A stretch of DNA of 64,000 bases, taken from contig QCXZ01000001.1 in the NCBI GenBank assembly GCA_025024175.1, forward strand, positions 18,414,001-18,478,000. The letters run 5' to 3'. The notes under the pieces are model-generated. The model searched no databases. It was not told the DNA's origin and was given only the letters and a program-made list of their open reading frames with translations. Source of the stretch: Rhyzopertha dominica. Lineage: Eukaryota; Arthropoda; Insecta; Coleoptera; Bostrichidae. The position numbers and the translations under genes were made by a program. Below are positions 11,871 to 24,010 of this stretch, piece by piece; within the stretch, counting starts at the first letter, position 1, and every line of letters starts with the position of its first letter.

Positions 11871-12307
11871 GTAAATCCTAGGACGGGAATAATTATTAGA
11901 ACAAGACAACTATGTTACTTAAAATATATAAACTAAAAAAGACAAGAAATGCTATTTGAAGTGAAAATGAGAATTAAATATACAGGATGTTTCACGAATG
12001 ATAATGACCCTGACGAAATTAAAAATGCAACCCAAAATACATTCATCGTCTTAAAAAATATAAAACGTAGAGAGCTGTATAAATTCGTAAATTTTGACAT
12101 AAACTTCAATCATTTGCTTTAAGTAAATTCGGTATTTTAAAACAAATTTTATTTTTGAGAAATGTTTATTCAATAACATCAATTTAATAAATGCTCAAAA
12201 TGTCGCCCTCCGCTGTTTTCACAAGCTTGAATTCGTGCCCAAAACGATCTTTTAACATGCATTAAAATTTCTGGAGTGATGAATTTACATGCATTACGTA
12301 TTTTATT

Positions 12308-12892
12308 TTATAAATATTCGACACTTTCAATTGGTGCTTGGCATACTTGCTCTTTTACCATTCCCCACAGAAAAAAATCCAAAGGAGTAAGGTCCGGGCT
12401 TCTCGGTGGCCAAGGATTAATTGAACCTCTTCCTATCCATCGGTTAGGCAAAACCAAATCAAGATGATTTCGCATTATTCTATGATAATGCGCAGGTGCC
12501 CCATCTTGCTGGAACCATAGATCTTGTCTTACTTGTAAATTTACATTTTGGAGAAGTACCGGTGAAATGTTTCTTAACAAATTTTGATAAGTATTGCCGT
12601 TTAAACTATCGCGAAAAAATAAGGCCCAAAAATTTGATTCCCCAATATTCCGCACCAGACATTCGTCGAGTAGATAATTTGAAAATGCCAGACTTTTAAG
12701 ATAATCTGTCTCCTTTAAGGCCTGAACCAATTGCAAGTGATACGGATGAAATTGATTGCCTTTAATTATTCGGTGTACTGAAGACAGATTAATAGCGATT
12801 GCTCTTGAGACTACCCTTCGACTAATATGAGGATTTTCGTCAATCATTTCCAATACTCTAATTTATCCTACGGCTCCGGGCCTGCATCTGCA
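12308..12892 (-). pseudogene. Mariner-type (IS630-Tc1-mariner superfamily) transposase relic
   Basis: The open segment 12308-12853 encodes a transposase that would cut and paste its own element. N-terminal residues 1-60 hold the second helix-turn-helix (IDENPHISRRVV, SSVHRIIK, HPYHLQLVQAL). The catalytic half follows: FQQDGAPAHY around residue 114-123 with the second acidic residue, then RWIGRG, WPPRSPDLTPLDFFLWG to residue 164. The frame continues upstream past a TAA to about 12892 (CRPGAVG). The stretch between residue 68 and 72, which should hold 50 or more residues with the first catalytic Asp, is missing, so the enzyme is dead. The element's left terminus is probably TA-CAGGATGTTTCACG at 11981-11996. 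The N-terminal half of the DNA-binding region is replaced by a MULE fragment. Confidence 0.8.
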
Positions 12893-13199
12893 ACTCTGTA
12901 TTTTTTTCTTAATTTAGTGGGCGGCATGTTCCCGGCTTCAAGGTTTTCTAGGTAATTGTAACATCGTTTTGTATCCGACGTAAGCCTTCAATAAATTTCC
13001 AAATTGTCGGATGATCTATTTCCAGCTCCATTTGTAGCCATCGGTGAGCTGATTCTACTTCATTATTTGTCCGGTATTTTTCAATAATGATTCTTTCATT
13101 AAGGCTCCATGTGTTTATAGGAAGAAGAGGCTGTGTCCTTTCATTTCCTCTTCAATTAGGCCGTCCGACCTGGGTGTCTTCAAACCAGTAGTAATAATG
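12868..13199 (-). pseudogene. Mutator-like (MULE) transposase C-terminal fragment
   Basis: On the minus strand one frame reads WFEDTQVGRPN, a TGA, then a segment with INTWSLNERIIIEKYRTNNE, ESAHRW, HPTIWKFIEGLRRIQ and PPTKLRKKY. The pattern W(N/S)..(E/D)R......RTNN.VE..H......HP.IWK.I..L...Q is the C-terminal signature of insect MULE transposases with FLYWCH-type relatives. The zinc finger and DDE core are absent. Similarity stops near 12,900, where the frame runs into mariner sequence and ends at TAG 12868-12870. The two transposases therefore abut in the same orientation. Confidence 0.6.
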
Positions 13200-15235
13200 G
13201 AGTAAATTCATCTTGAAGAAATTCACACAATATATCGATTGCAGTAGCAATATTATCTAACAGCACAAAAGCTGAAGCGATTATTATCTCGCTTTAAGGG
13301 TCGTTATATGCTAGCAAAAAATTTTTGGCTGCGATTATTTCTTACCTGAAAATTGAAGCGCCGCGGATAAACATACTGGCGACGCAACGTCCTCGCGGCG
13401 AAATGTACTGCCTGCATCGGACCTACAAACCCAACATTATTTATTATACTTCTTATACTTTTATACACCCACGTAGCGGTAAGTTACACTAGCGATTCTT
13501 TAAACATTTTCAATGTTAAAACATCCGGAATATTCACAATTCTTACGAGCGTACAAACAGGAACAATGTGAAGCTGCTTAACTAGATGCATCGCGCTCCC
13601 ACTTAATGTGTTATCAAAGCAAATGTAAAACTAAATGCATTCCAGCGTAGAAATACGTGTATTTAGCTTTATAAAATGTATACAAAGGGTTCGAAGGAAA
13701 ACTTTGAAATGTTTACTTACACGGTTACCAAGTGGGNACTATTAAGGGTGGTTTTAAAACCCCTAGCTATGATTTCAATCCTAATGGATGTCAGTGGCGT
13801 TGGCTTGACAAGACACTTGTTCGCTCTCACGTTCTACGTTATATCAATTTCTGGCACAAGTTTAAAGCCACCGTTTTCGTTCACTCCATCATTTCCAGTT
13901 AATTCCATGGAAAGGTATTGATCTACCTCCCCATATTGCGTAACACATATGGTGATATAATCTACACATCTGTAGGATTACGAGGACATCCTGCGACCAA
14001 TATTAAGTCCAGAGTTGAGCTGCTTAGAGAGGATCACTCAACCCCAAAGGAAACCCCACTATAATCGGCTTTGGTCGGCGAATATTGGTCTAATTGTTCA
14101 TAAATTACCCTTGTGTCGGCGAAAAAAATTGTCAACTTCATCCGAGCTAAGTAATTTAGAAAATACGCCTGTTTTACCAGACAAATAAATCAGATTCCTC
14201 CGTAGTGAGTAATCCGTTTTTAATGCTACCACATAACTTCCAATTTAACTTCTTTTATTTGGGCGCATATTTTGCGGTCTTGCTTTAGCCATGGATTGTT
14301 AGGTAGCTTAGCAATTAGTGTTGGTGTACTTCTATATGGCTAAACAAACAATTCGATATCTGCTGTTCGTTATGTTCGCTGTCACATTTACATTATAATC
14401 TGTTTATTATTAAGTTACTTGGACAGATGAAATGGGTGTTCTTTATTGCGACCGGTATATAAATAAACCATAATGTGTTTCATGCTCCTTTGAAAATTCT
14501 TTACAATACGGAGTTAAAAGTATAGCTCGGCGCTCATTACTAGTAAAACAAAAATCGACCATATCAGACTTCTTGGCATTAGAATTCAGCACTTGTAGTT
14601 TTTTGAAGCAGTGAAAAGATTAACTGTAATCCTCTTCTCATATACAATGCTCTATATTATATACAAGTAAAATAATTGATGCTAGTGTTTGACACAATAC
14701 ATTTAATTATATTCAGATCAAATTATGTAGTTTAAGGACTTATGACATATCGCTGAATCCGCTGAATAAAGAAGCAATAAACAGATTAGTGTGCTTGGTA
14801 AAATTAATGATAGGGAATGTGATTTTATTGTACAGACATTAAAATTGAAAACTTCTCCATTAATCTTGATGTGGATTTATTTTAGTAGTTTTATGATTGT
14901 TCAAATTAAACTAAACTAAAAAACGAAAGGGTAAAGGGCATCCAGTCGGAAAATAATCCCGCAAGCTACATGATAACATTACAATGATCATAAACAGTTT
15001 AGCACGCGACAATTGGAAGTAATAAAAGTGATTAAGTAATCAATTATGCTCTTTGAAATTCTACCGCCAAAATGAGTCCTTCCGTTTAAAGACGATAATA
15101 CTGCGATTTACTCATCATCGCTTAATATATCCGGTGCTATAGTCTCAATATTCTGACAAAATATAGGTACTGTTTATTAGTTTATTTGAACAACAAATAT
15201 GTCTGCAATTAAAATGCTTGTCTATTCTATGCTCT
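13200..15235. other. Unassigned AT-rich stretch
   Basis: Immediately upstream of the MULE fragment (13,200-13,290) more MULE-derived sequence may continue out of frame. Beyond that only short unrecognised frames are present, for example 13,676-13,921. Confidence 0.3.
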
Positions 15236-15238
15236 CTA

Positions 15239-15450
15239 CACCGCAACCAACTGCAGATACATCTATTTCGCTCTTATTATAGCTCGTCAGTGCAGTCTGG
15301 TGCAGACAGCATGGAATAGAATACNTGGTAAGATGTAAGTAAATAATTAGATGGCAATGCCTTGTCTCATCATTACACTGACGTGGACTGACACGATGAA
15401 CAAGCCACTTAGCTGTCATTATTTGAAATTTCTGCAATTGGTTGCGGTAC
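15239..15450. repeat. Possible small TIR element
   Basis: CCGCAACCAACTGC at 15241 is answered by GCAATTGGTTGCGG near 15434 in reverse complement, and GCAGACAGCAT / ACAGACAGCAT motifs occur inside and at the right edge. About 210 bp, no coding sequence. Short arms make this tentative. Confidence 0.3.
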
Positions 15451-15699
15451 AGACAGCATGCATTTTAATGTATTACAATTACACACAATTGTACACACCT
15501 GCGGAGTAATTGCCTGTCGTCATCTTCCCATATGTGATGTACAAGCTTAATATTCTAATCTTTAATAGTGTTAAAGCTAACAATAACTAAAATTACTCAT
15601 TTTCATAAAATTGTCAGCTTTCATGAAATTCTTAAAGCTTTAATATCGGATAAGTTTTCAAAAGTGGTGTTGCNTGTTTTCCACATAATTTTTAGTTTT

Positions 15700-16085
15700 G
15701 TGAACGTGATCTTTGATTATGAATATGATGGTGCAGGTCAGATTTTTATTAAGGCTACGACGAACTTACACCATGGTACCTAAAGGTGCAAAAATGCAAT
15801 TTTCTTCGTGCGTGTCGTTGAGCCTGATTTTAGATAGTATAATGGTACGTGTCAAATTTGGATTAAGACTGACGGCAAACACCATATGGTTCGAAAATTC
15901 AATTTTGATTCATGGGTGTCTGGCATGACTATGATGCAAGGTTGCTTTATGCTTGTCGTTGGACGTGATCTTGGATGCTGAGCATTATACTACCGTCAAA
16001 TTTCGATTAGGATTATGAAAGATATGCATCCTAGTACCTGAACGTACAAAAAATCGATTTTGCTTTCGATACGTGCTTTAACAAA
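15700..16085. repeat. Degenerate tandem repeat, three units of about 105-150 bp
   Basis: Units start near 15,703, 15,808 and 15,958. Each carries, in order, a CGTGATCTT/GAT block, GTCA(G/A)ATTT..GATTA(A/G)G, CACCATGGTACCT-like text, and a ..CAAAAAT..ATTTT..TTCG(T/A).CGTG block. The units differ at many positions and by indels. Apparent reading frames across 15,568-15,928 follow from the repeat and have no known similarity. Confidence 0.55.
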
Positions 16086-18796
16086 AACTGCTTTCAAGAA
16101 ATAAAATGTGAATGTAAATATAAATGTTCTACCTATCTAATAAATACAACTGTAAGTTATGCATCTTTTGAATCAAATAATAATTTGTCTTTCTTTTAGG
16201 ACAAACGATAATTAGTTTCTAGCCTTCATTTTTATAGACTTCATCCTTGGCCTAGTAAATCTGCCATCAATTAGAAGGTTCGGAAATGGGCACTGTCATT
16301 AATGTAACAAATGCTGAAGCGTGTGAAGTTAACAATTATAACTTCTGTTGTTGTTTGCCGTGAAATTTTTCCAAACAGAAGATTTCGAAGTGAAAACAGA
16401 AGAACGGTTTTATATTAAGCCATCATTTTGGTGATGCGTTCCATCTAAAGCCAACAAGATAAAAATATATTCGGTACTGACATGCAAATTGTCGACAATG
16501 CAAAATGTCGATGTTTTACGTGATGGTTCCAGTCTATCGCTATCACAAACATGAAGCAATGTATCAAATTGTTTATAGAAAAGTTAGACTCAGCGTGTTA
16601 GAGTAACCACTGCTTTCCATGGCAGCCAGGTATTTTAAGTTGCCGAATAAATTACTGCGCGGTGTATTTTATGTCCAATATATGTTATGTCGTTAGTTGT
16701 AAATTAGCTAAATCTTTCGATGCAATATTGACAAAAAATTATAAATTGCGTTAAAGTGTAATCGTAATGTACAGCTAAATTTACTAATGTTGACAACAGT
16801 CGAGGGGCACTATGTATGCGCACTTTAATGCAGTTTACATTTATATCCTATATATAATATCGGTGTTTTGTATTTTTAATATTTAGATGGCACCAAGAAC
16901 TAACGATTCCAAACTTTCTTGTGGGATACAACATCTAATAGCGAGCAAGCAAGTATTGAAGTATCCTTAGCACCCCTAAACTCATCAAGAGCGTATAAAA
17001 ATCTCGATTTAATGACTACGCAATAAAGTTTGCTCTAGACTTGTACCTTCAATACAAACTTAATTATAGGAAATGACAAAAGGAACGAAGTATTCAAGAA
17101 GAGCATAGTTTTTGTCGGGGTAATCACCAACTTAGTAATTGATAGCGGAGACGTTGTTCCTAAAGAAACTGTGTTGAATGAAACAGAAAACATTGTTTTT
17201 TTGATAAAATGGTATTTAAATTGAACAAGGCCCAGTCTGTGGGTAAAAAAACGGGCTCAAATGTGTCAAATGCGTTGATAAGTCAATTGCTCGCAGCATC
17301 TAACCCCTATGGTTGAATCAGGTGGTATATATGGCAAACGTAGTGTCATCTCAAGCATAAAAAACTGATGCTGATTTACATATTCTAAAATCTAGTGATC
17401 CTCACCATTAAATACCTATTTCAAGATTTTAAATATTTTATAAAAAATATTTGAAAATTTTTTCCATAAAGAGCTTTCCCAGTAAAGTGCCATTTAATAA
17501 TACATACGAGGCGAGCTTGCTCTTTGTAATCCAGGCTTCCATGCATAAGCCAGCGTTTGATGTGCTTTAGGTTCTTCATTCCCGTGCACTGACCGGTCGG
17601 AAACTTCCGCAATTCACCTTATCAACAGATTGGCTTCCGTCGAAAAAAGAGCTTCCACTTTGGCTCTTACAGGTAACAGTTCCCATTTCCTTCTACAAGC
17701 CCAAACATCGGCGAGCTTGCCGCATCCACATCAGAGGCCAATATAGATAAAATTTCGTTATCTTGTCCTGACCCCGTGGCTTGCACGGCGTTTCCATTTT
17801 GTTTCCTCCCTGTTCTCCGTCAGACCAGCGTGGATGCTTTACATAAGTTAAAATTATCGGACATCTCGTGCCCACGCGTTGCGCCCTATCTCATGCATAC
17901 GTTTACCGAGGACGGTCGCGCTGTTTATCCTGATTTACGACCCCATAAGCACGGCAATATACAGGGGCGATAATTGTGCACAAGCATCTGCCTCAGATTC
18001 ACTTCCAGCGTATTTGCGACTGATCCTGGTAAATTGCGTATTGCACCCACATCGCTATAATTTCATTAAGCAAATGACTTCTTCGTATTGGTTACAAACA
18101 TGCAGGGTTTCCATTTAGCTTTCCTAAATATTATAGTGTTACGGATTACTGAAAATTGGACAAAATATTACTAAATATGAAGCAATATTTTGGTAATGGA
18201 AGTTTAATAATATATTCGATTGGATTTAGAAACATAAAATTTAACCGATATGACAGATTTTATCAAATCCGTGATGTTTACCAAATTGAGCTCAATGCGT
18301 AGGTATATCAGGAGCTTAAGAAAAATTAACCAGCAACAACATATTATGCGCATTTGTCAAAATAAGCGGAAAAATAAAAATCATAGAAATAGCACCAATT
18401 ATATCTAGAAAATTATTATTTGCAAAATTTTAAAGGATGAAATTTGTACGTTGAATTAAACCGCGACTTCGCCTACTAGATTCACTTTTTGTACAGAGAT
18501 AGACTTCAAAATAGAATTATTAAACCTGCATAACTGATTGTGTGAAACAAAAGGTTATGAGACAAACTATTACTCTCATATAAATGGCGCCAAAGATGTA
18601 TAAGTAAAAAAATAATTAACGTGAAAAACATTTTACTCAATTATTAATAGGTACTGTTCGACTAAGCGGTTTACTATTACAATTGTTTTACATAAAATTT
18701 GTTATCAAAGATCAATATCGACGGATGCATTTTTAATAAACATAAGAGATTGTTATTGGAATAACAGGCCAATATTATGTACTGAAAAAGTATTGC
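16086..18796. other. Unassigned; GC-richer block at 17,480-18,010
   Basis: The block contains GGCGAGCTTGCCGCATCC, CCCGTGGCTTGCACGGCG, CCCACGCGTTGCGCC and overlapping short frames on both strands without known similarity. Its composition differs from flanking DNA, so a regulatory element or an old unrecognised exon is possible. The rest is AT-rich and featureless to me. Confidence 0.25.
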
Positions 18797-18872
18797 CAGT
18801 TTTCACCGGGAATTGAACTTGGGACCCTTTGATTGCTAGTCTACGTGTTAACCACTGCATTATCAAAGCCTT
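18797..18872 (-). repeat. tRNA-like sequence, SINE head or tRNA pseudogene
   Basis: Read on the minus strand, TAATGCAGTGGTTAACACG fits the Pol III A box and D-loop, and AAGTTCAATTCC, 40-odd bases on, fits the B box (GGTTCGANTCC) and T-loop. The spacing is that of a tRNA. The acceptor and anticodon stems do not pair well and no CCA is present, so a functional tRNA is unlikely. A tRNA-derived SINE head is the simplest reading. Confidence 0.45.
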
Positions 18873-20499
18873 ATTCGGATTCGAGGACAAAGCGGCATAT
18901 ATACACCAAAGTTCACAACTTACAATGTAACGGTGCTGAAAATTTATTCATTACATTTTCAAATATGGTCGTAAAATTTCAACAATTAAAAATGGCCCAG
19001 TGCGTTACTGGGTTGGTTGTGTACATACACCTTGCTTTTTAAGTACCTACTTCCAAGGAAAAAATCTGGAGCTGCCAAATCCGGTGAGCAGAGATTCTAC
19101 AGATATCTTACGTTGAAATAATCCTCGCAGGAAATATGATTTTCAGCAAATTCATTGATATGTATATTATATTGGCGAACGAGTATTTATATTAAAACAA
19201 TGTTATTTATTTGCATCAGTTCTTCATTTTTTGTGTTAAAAAATAAAATATAATATGTTATATCGCTAGTAAGTCAGGTTACATTTTTTTAAGAATTATC
19301 TAAATAAAAAGTTTGACTTTGGCAAATGTAGTGACGTCACTTGTAACTGCACTCTGCTGACATAAATGGATTAAATTTGCCTTTAGTCTGAACTGCGTTA
19401 ACGATCTACTAGCCCCAAACATGCCGACGCACCTTAAAAGGTCTCTATCCAGCCATGTAGCCAGGTTTGATTTCCAAGTGAGAAACTGAAATTTTAAAGG
19501 AGGCAACTTTTTTATCTAGTTATTTGAAAGTGCAAGGAAAAAACTATATATTAATAAAAAAATACAAAAACTACAATTGCAGTGCCAGAATAAGACTGAT
19601 TGAAAACTGTAAAGGTATATAATATGAGCCTGTTTTTTAACATTTTCATTGAGAGTTTTTTGTGATAGGTACGACAGTGATTTCTTAGAGTGGTCAATTT
19701 TTCTTTTATTGCACTGCCTTCCCGATTTCCTAATTTTCCGAATTCTTCCACGAGCTACCCTTAGTTTCAGGTGTTTTTTTCATTCCTGAGCTCTTGGCTA
19801 CTTATTGTTATACCTCATTTACGTCATTATTATCCTCGTTTTGTGTCTCTTGTTAATTTTTCACATTTAGAGAACCACATCTTCTGTGCGTGCTAGTTAA
19901 TGCTCGTTCTAGATTGGTTCTTAGTTAAAAATTTAACGTTTATTTTTGTATTGTTGTTTTATTCTTAATAGATTGTTTTTGATGCATACTTTGTTTATTC
20001 TACTATATAGCGTTTCTTCGTTCTATACCCTTCACTAACTCCTTGTTTATTAGTTTATAACATTTTCATTTTGGCATTCTGTGACGTCCCTTCACTTTAT
20101 TTTTATACTTTTTTTATTTTTATTTATTTATTTTATTTACTATTGAACAAGATTTCATTTTCATGCCTAGTGTTTCTTCTTCGGTCCTTTGTGTATTGTT
20201 TCCTAAATTTTCCGACCTTTTACTTATCGAAAATTTTAGTTTAGCACGCATTTCGCTAATTTGTTGTTACATTTGCCAGTTCTAGTGCTTAACTCTTTTA
20301 CTTTGTTTTCAAAGTGTATTTACATTTACTCCTAACAGTATCGGGGTCAGAAACTTTGATGCACTTTTTTGCAATCAACCGATGCCTATATTCTTTTATT
20401 GATATTATTCTTGTGTTAAAGTAAGTGGGTTATGTACATAATAGAAATTCTGATTCATAATTTTAATTCTTTCATTATTATTAGGTACATAATGAAAAT
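18873..20499. other. Unassigned AT/T-rich stretch
   Basis: Short frames at 19,300-19,506 and 19,551-19,751 (minus) are not recognised. No repeats beyond T-rich runs at 20,095-20,160. Confidence 0.3.
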
Positions 20500-21290
20500 G
20501 AAGCTTATTACTCCCACATCCAACGGATGGGAAGTATTGTATCGCGAAAAAAAAAATCAAAAATTTTTATTTGCTCATTCGCTTTAAAATGGTCAAAAAC
20601 GCAAAAAACCAAAATTTGAGCAAAAAAAATTTCTTGTCTGTCTGCGTCCGTGTATCTGTGTGTCTGTGTGCCTGTGGTATTGTTTGTGGACACGATAACT
20701 TTCGAAAGACTTAATATATGAACTTGAAATTTGGCAAACGTATAAATCTCACCCACCCAAAGCGATCTATTGTTTGTGGGGTAAGAAGGGTATCGGGAAG
20801 AGGGGGGGTAACTACCCTTTTTCCAAATTTTTATTTTATTTTTTTTTCGTTTTAGTATGTGATTAATAGTATAACTGCGAGTATTATTCGTTGTTATAAA
20901 TTTTCGGTGCAGCAAACTTTTTAGAAGATATTAGCAAAAACGCGTCACTTATAGAAAACGGTTTTTCCTAAATATCTCCGAATATATTGAATATATTCAA
21001 AAAATGAAAATAGCGTCAGATGGGAAATAAAATTTCTCACAAAAAGTGTCTTAGAAAATTTATCCAAAATTTTGACATTTTCGAAATATTTCAAAAAACC
21101 TATTTTGGACAATTGGAAAATCAAATTGCTGATCAGAAAGCACTCTTGTAATTTTTTGTTAAGTTAATAATTTTCGAGTTATTTGGAAAAAAACCGATTT
21201 TAAAAATTTATATATTTTTGCTAATATCACGAGGACTGTTTGTCTTAGAAAAAAAACGTAGAGAGAAAAATGCTCAAAGTCTGATAACTA
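20500..21290. repeat. Non-coding dispersed-repeat-like block with GTCTGT array
   Basis: The core is a GTCTGT/GTGTCTGTGTG run at 20,634-20,675 followed by GTGGACACGATAACTTTCGA and a homopurine-rich GGGAAGAGGGGGGGTAACTA. This resembles the non-coding leader of long arthropod interspersed repeats. The following 400 bases have repeated TTTTCGA / AAAATTT words and no open frame of note. Family unknown. Confidence 0.35.
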
Positions 21291-21399
21291 ATCGTATAGA
21301 ATAAAAAATAAAAACATAAATGTCATTTTGACAATTGGATGTGGAAGTATTGATTCAATTTGCAGCTGTTTTTTTATATGCTGAAATAGTGTATTCCGT

Positions 21400-21565
21400 A
21401 GAATTAATATTATGTTGCAGCATAATAATAAATGTCGAATTATTATTATGTCACAGCATAATTTTAAATGGTATTTTATTATATACCTTCTGGAATAATA
21501 ACAATGCATTTATTTAAAATTATTCTGTGGTATAATTATGCTGCTACATAATATTAAATCATCTT
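21400..21565. mobile_element. Palindromic AT-rich MITE-like element
   Basis: TTAATATTATGTTGCAGCAT near 21,403 is matched in reverse complement by ATGCTGCTACATAATATTAA ending near 21,558, and the inner halves (ATGTCACAGCATAATTTTAA and TTAAAATTATTCTGTGGTAT) also pair. The result is a nested stem of about 160 bases. No coding capacity. Confidence 0.5.
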
Positions 21566-22059
21566 TATGAAACTGAATTTACCTGTAACTATATTTATTT
21601 AATGCGTACCACATACTACTTAGATGGCAATAGTTAGTTCCATTGCTTTTCTGTTATATTATGTAGGACAATATTCGTATAATAAAAAATAAATGTTTTG
21701 CAATACTGTTTCCAGCATTATATTACTATACGTTGCATTCGTAAAATTGCGAATTTAACCTAAACTCCACCATTACTAACATGCATACACCAGACCAAGA
21801 ATCAAATAAACTGGCAAGTGGTTAACTAGCTACGAGAATCACTTTTAGCCTTGTGCTTGTGCTCTTCAGTCAAGACGTTTATTTTTATACGAAAAAAAAC
21901 ATACCACATAGATTCTTTAGTTCACGAAGCAGATGCAATGAGCGGTCAATAACTAGGAAGACGCATGGCATCGATCCATCATACTTTTCAGCGCACGCGA
22001 GGCAAACACCAAAACAAACGAAGAAAACATCCCCCTCATTAATTCCAGATATTAAAACC

Positions 22060-22420
22060 AGCCATACGTGAACATTTCAATTCCGATTTCGAGCGAACTC
22101 CGGGAATCCTCCGTCGATGCGGAGGGACGCAAAAGAAACAGACGTTTAGATAAAACTCGCAAATGACGTCAGATTACTGGCGCGTCCCCCTTTACGGCAC
22201 CATTAAAAAATATCTTAATGCTAGTTTAAATTCCATCTGCGAGCAAATAAAACGAATTCGGGGAGGAAACGTCCGGATCTGGCTTTTTCTTACACCGACC
22301 CGAATAACACCCTGGAGCCTGGAGCATGTTTCTGAAAGGGGTGTAAGCGATGTTGCCGCTTGATAAATGGAGACCTGCTTACAAAATTCACCAGAGATGA
22401 AATTTGTTCGACGCTTGCTT
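22060..22420. other. GC-richer unassigned block
   Basis: Includes CGATTTCGAGCGAACTCCGG, GATGCGGAGGGACGC and GGAGCCTGGAGCATG. The overlapping frames 22,163-22,363 (plus) and 22,192-22,485 (minus) show no known similarity. It may be regulatory. Confidence 0.25.
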
Positions 22421-22841
22421 AAACAAATTCGGAAAGAAACATTAGAACAGAAAGAAGCTACAAGAACAACCGTTGTATTTTCCACATATTCTGTAGTGTT
22501 TGTACAATAATCAACTTCAAGTTGCAGAAGCTGATATTTTGAAGCTGTGGTACGATTTCGTATAACTTTTAGGTTATGTGTTTGTTGTAACGTATTTGTG
22601 AGGTTGAGGCTACAGTAAGCCTGTTAAATAATTGTACTATGATGAACTGAAAGATATTTTTAGCCTGCCGCAACGGTAAAATTCGCAAACTAGGAGGTAC
22701 TAACGTTAGCTACACTGTGTAATTTGTAGAAGTTACCACAAGCCCACTATACGATTACACCAATAACCATTGTTATTTTCTACCTTTGAAAGAAGAACAG
22801 AACCTTAAATTGTCGGAAAATTATTTATAAAGCCATCAATT

Positions 22842-22935
22842 TCGTGACTGCAACTTGATCTGCGAGCTTCAGTACTATCGTTCTCATTGATGAACAGTGA
22901 TCGCCGTCCATATTGTAGCTTCGCAGCAGTTATAA
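22842..22935 (-). repeat. Repeat shared with the interior of the 63-kb TIR element
   Basis: On the minus strand, ACTGCTGCGAAGCTACAATA followed by TGGACGGCGAT matches ACTGCTGCCAAGCTACAATA and TGCACGGCGAT at 63,041-63,070, with weaker similarity for another 40 bases (AGTA.TGAAG.T.GCAGA). This points to a second, decayed copy of that family. Confidence 0.45.
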
Positions 22936-23044
22936 AAAGGCGGCACAACGAATTTAGAAAGATGTAGATGTACAATATATGAAAATAAAAACGACTTAAA
23001 GGTGCCTACGATACAATACATCCCAAGCGTTATCTTTTCTGGAC

Positions 23045-23185
23045 ACTGACTATGTGAGTTTCCATTTTCCGGTGTTGATCTCCAGGAGACCGATATCTAC
23101 ACCTATGCCAGTTAACTGTGCGGTTAAGGTAAAAGTAGCCTCGTCATTAAATACAATATTGCGTAAAAATTGTTGTCATCATTAA
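23045..23185 (-). pseudogene. Mariner-type transposase relic (first catalytic Asp region)
   Basis: The minus strand encodes FLRNIVFNDEATFTLTAQL, which fits the FSDEATF block holding the first catalytic Asp of insect mariner-type transposases with the DUF4817-like N-terminus. After a one-base frameshift it continues NWHRCRYRSPGDQH, fitting the NRHNCRYW..ENPH block. Only this short stretch is recognisable. Confidence 0.6.
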
Positions 23186-23254
23186 AATTTGGTTTTGCAA
23201 GAGTGCAACCTGTGGTCAGGACCATCCCCGTTTAGTTAATGGAGCACAATTCTA

Positions 23255-23413
23255 AGGCCCGGTTGCACAAACATGGATCAAATTTGATCGGAGTTTAATC
23301 CGCGGTCGTTGATGTAGCAACACCAATCAGAACACCGGATTCATGACGTTGCTAGGCAATGACCGCGGATTAAACTCGGATTAACTTTGAACCAAGCCTG
23401 TGCAACCGGCCCT
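23255..23413. mobile_element. MITE with 159-bp palindromic body and 7-8-bp target duplication (hAT-like)
   Basis: The ends are inverted repeats: left AGGCCCGGTTGCACAAACAT, right (reverse complement) AGGGCCGGTTGCACAGGCTT. Inner sequences GAGTTTAATCCGCGGTC and GACCGCGGATTAAACTC also pair, as do TTGATGTAGCAAC and GTTGCTAGGCAAT. Flanks carry the direct repeat AATTCTA (23,248-23,254 and 23,414-23,420). A 7-8-bp duplication suggests the hAT superfamily. No coding sequence. Confidence 0.75.
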
Positions 23414-23879
23414 AATTCTAACCTTGGAGTATAAAAGAGATCTGAGCCGTACTGTCTGCGTTGGGACTATAGCTATACTGACGTAGGCGACATGGCATAG
23501 ATGTAATTTTGTTATAATTAAGTTTTTACTTGTGTGCGAATTCCGTATTGTTCCTTTTATTTCTAGTGACAGTTACATAGAATTTTGTATTTTTTTCTGT
23601 ATTTAATAAACACATGGCCAGAAGAATACAGTTTAAGTACAGTACCTTCATAGGTATATGGCTAGGTAACATAACTATGACAGTTATCTATATACAAACG
23701 TTAAAAGTACCTACCTGCTTGAAGAATCTGATGTGTTTGGAGTTGTTAAATAGCTGGTGCAGTAAACTTCACGTACCATGTGGATTCATAAAATGTAATA
23801 AATAGTAAATCCTTAAAATGGACTGGATCATCGACCTATTTTATATTTATTTTTTTTATAAATAGTGAAGCAAAAAATA

Positions 23880-24010
23880 TTATATTTTCTCGGAAAGATC
23901 GCTGTCTCTTGAAAACACTGACAAAAAGTTATTAGCCTGACGTTTCGATTATAGTTGCAAGCAACAATCTATGAGACTCATTATACGAACAGCCGATTAC
24001 CGCTCACAAT
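23880..24010 (-). mobile_element. PLE 3' tail fragment, inverted copy
   Basis: Read on the minus strand it gives TCGAAACGTCAGGCTAATAA, CTTTTTGTCAGTGTTTTCAA and GAGACAGCGATCTTTCCGAG, matching the tails at 480-620 and 25.72-25.80 kb. It faces the opposite way to the 25.7-kb copy, with a DDE transposase relic between. Confidence 0.65.

Noticed and set aside
12496..12699. Plus-strand frames opposite the mariner relic
   Set aside because: Shadows of the transposase on the other strand.
22192..22485. 97-codon minus-strand frame
   Set aside because: No domain or motif, overlaps another frame in a GC-richer block.
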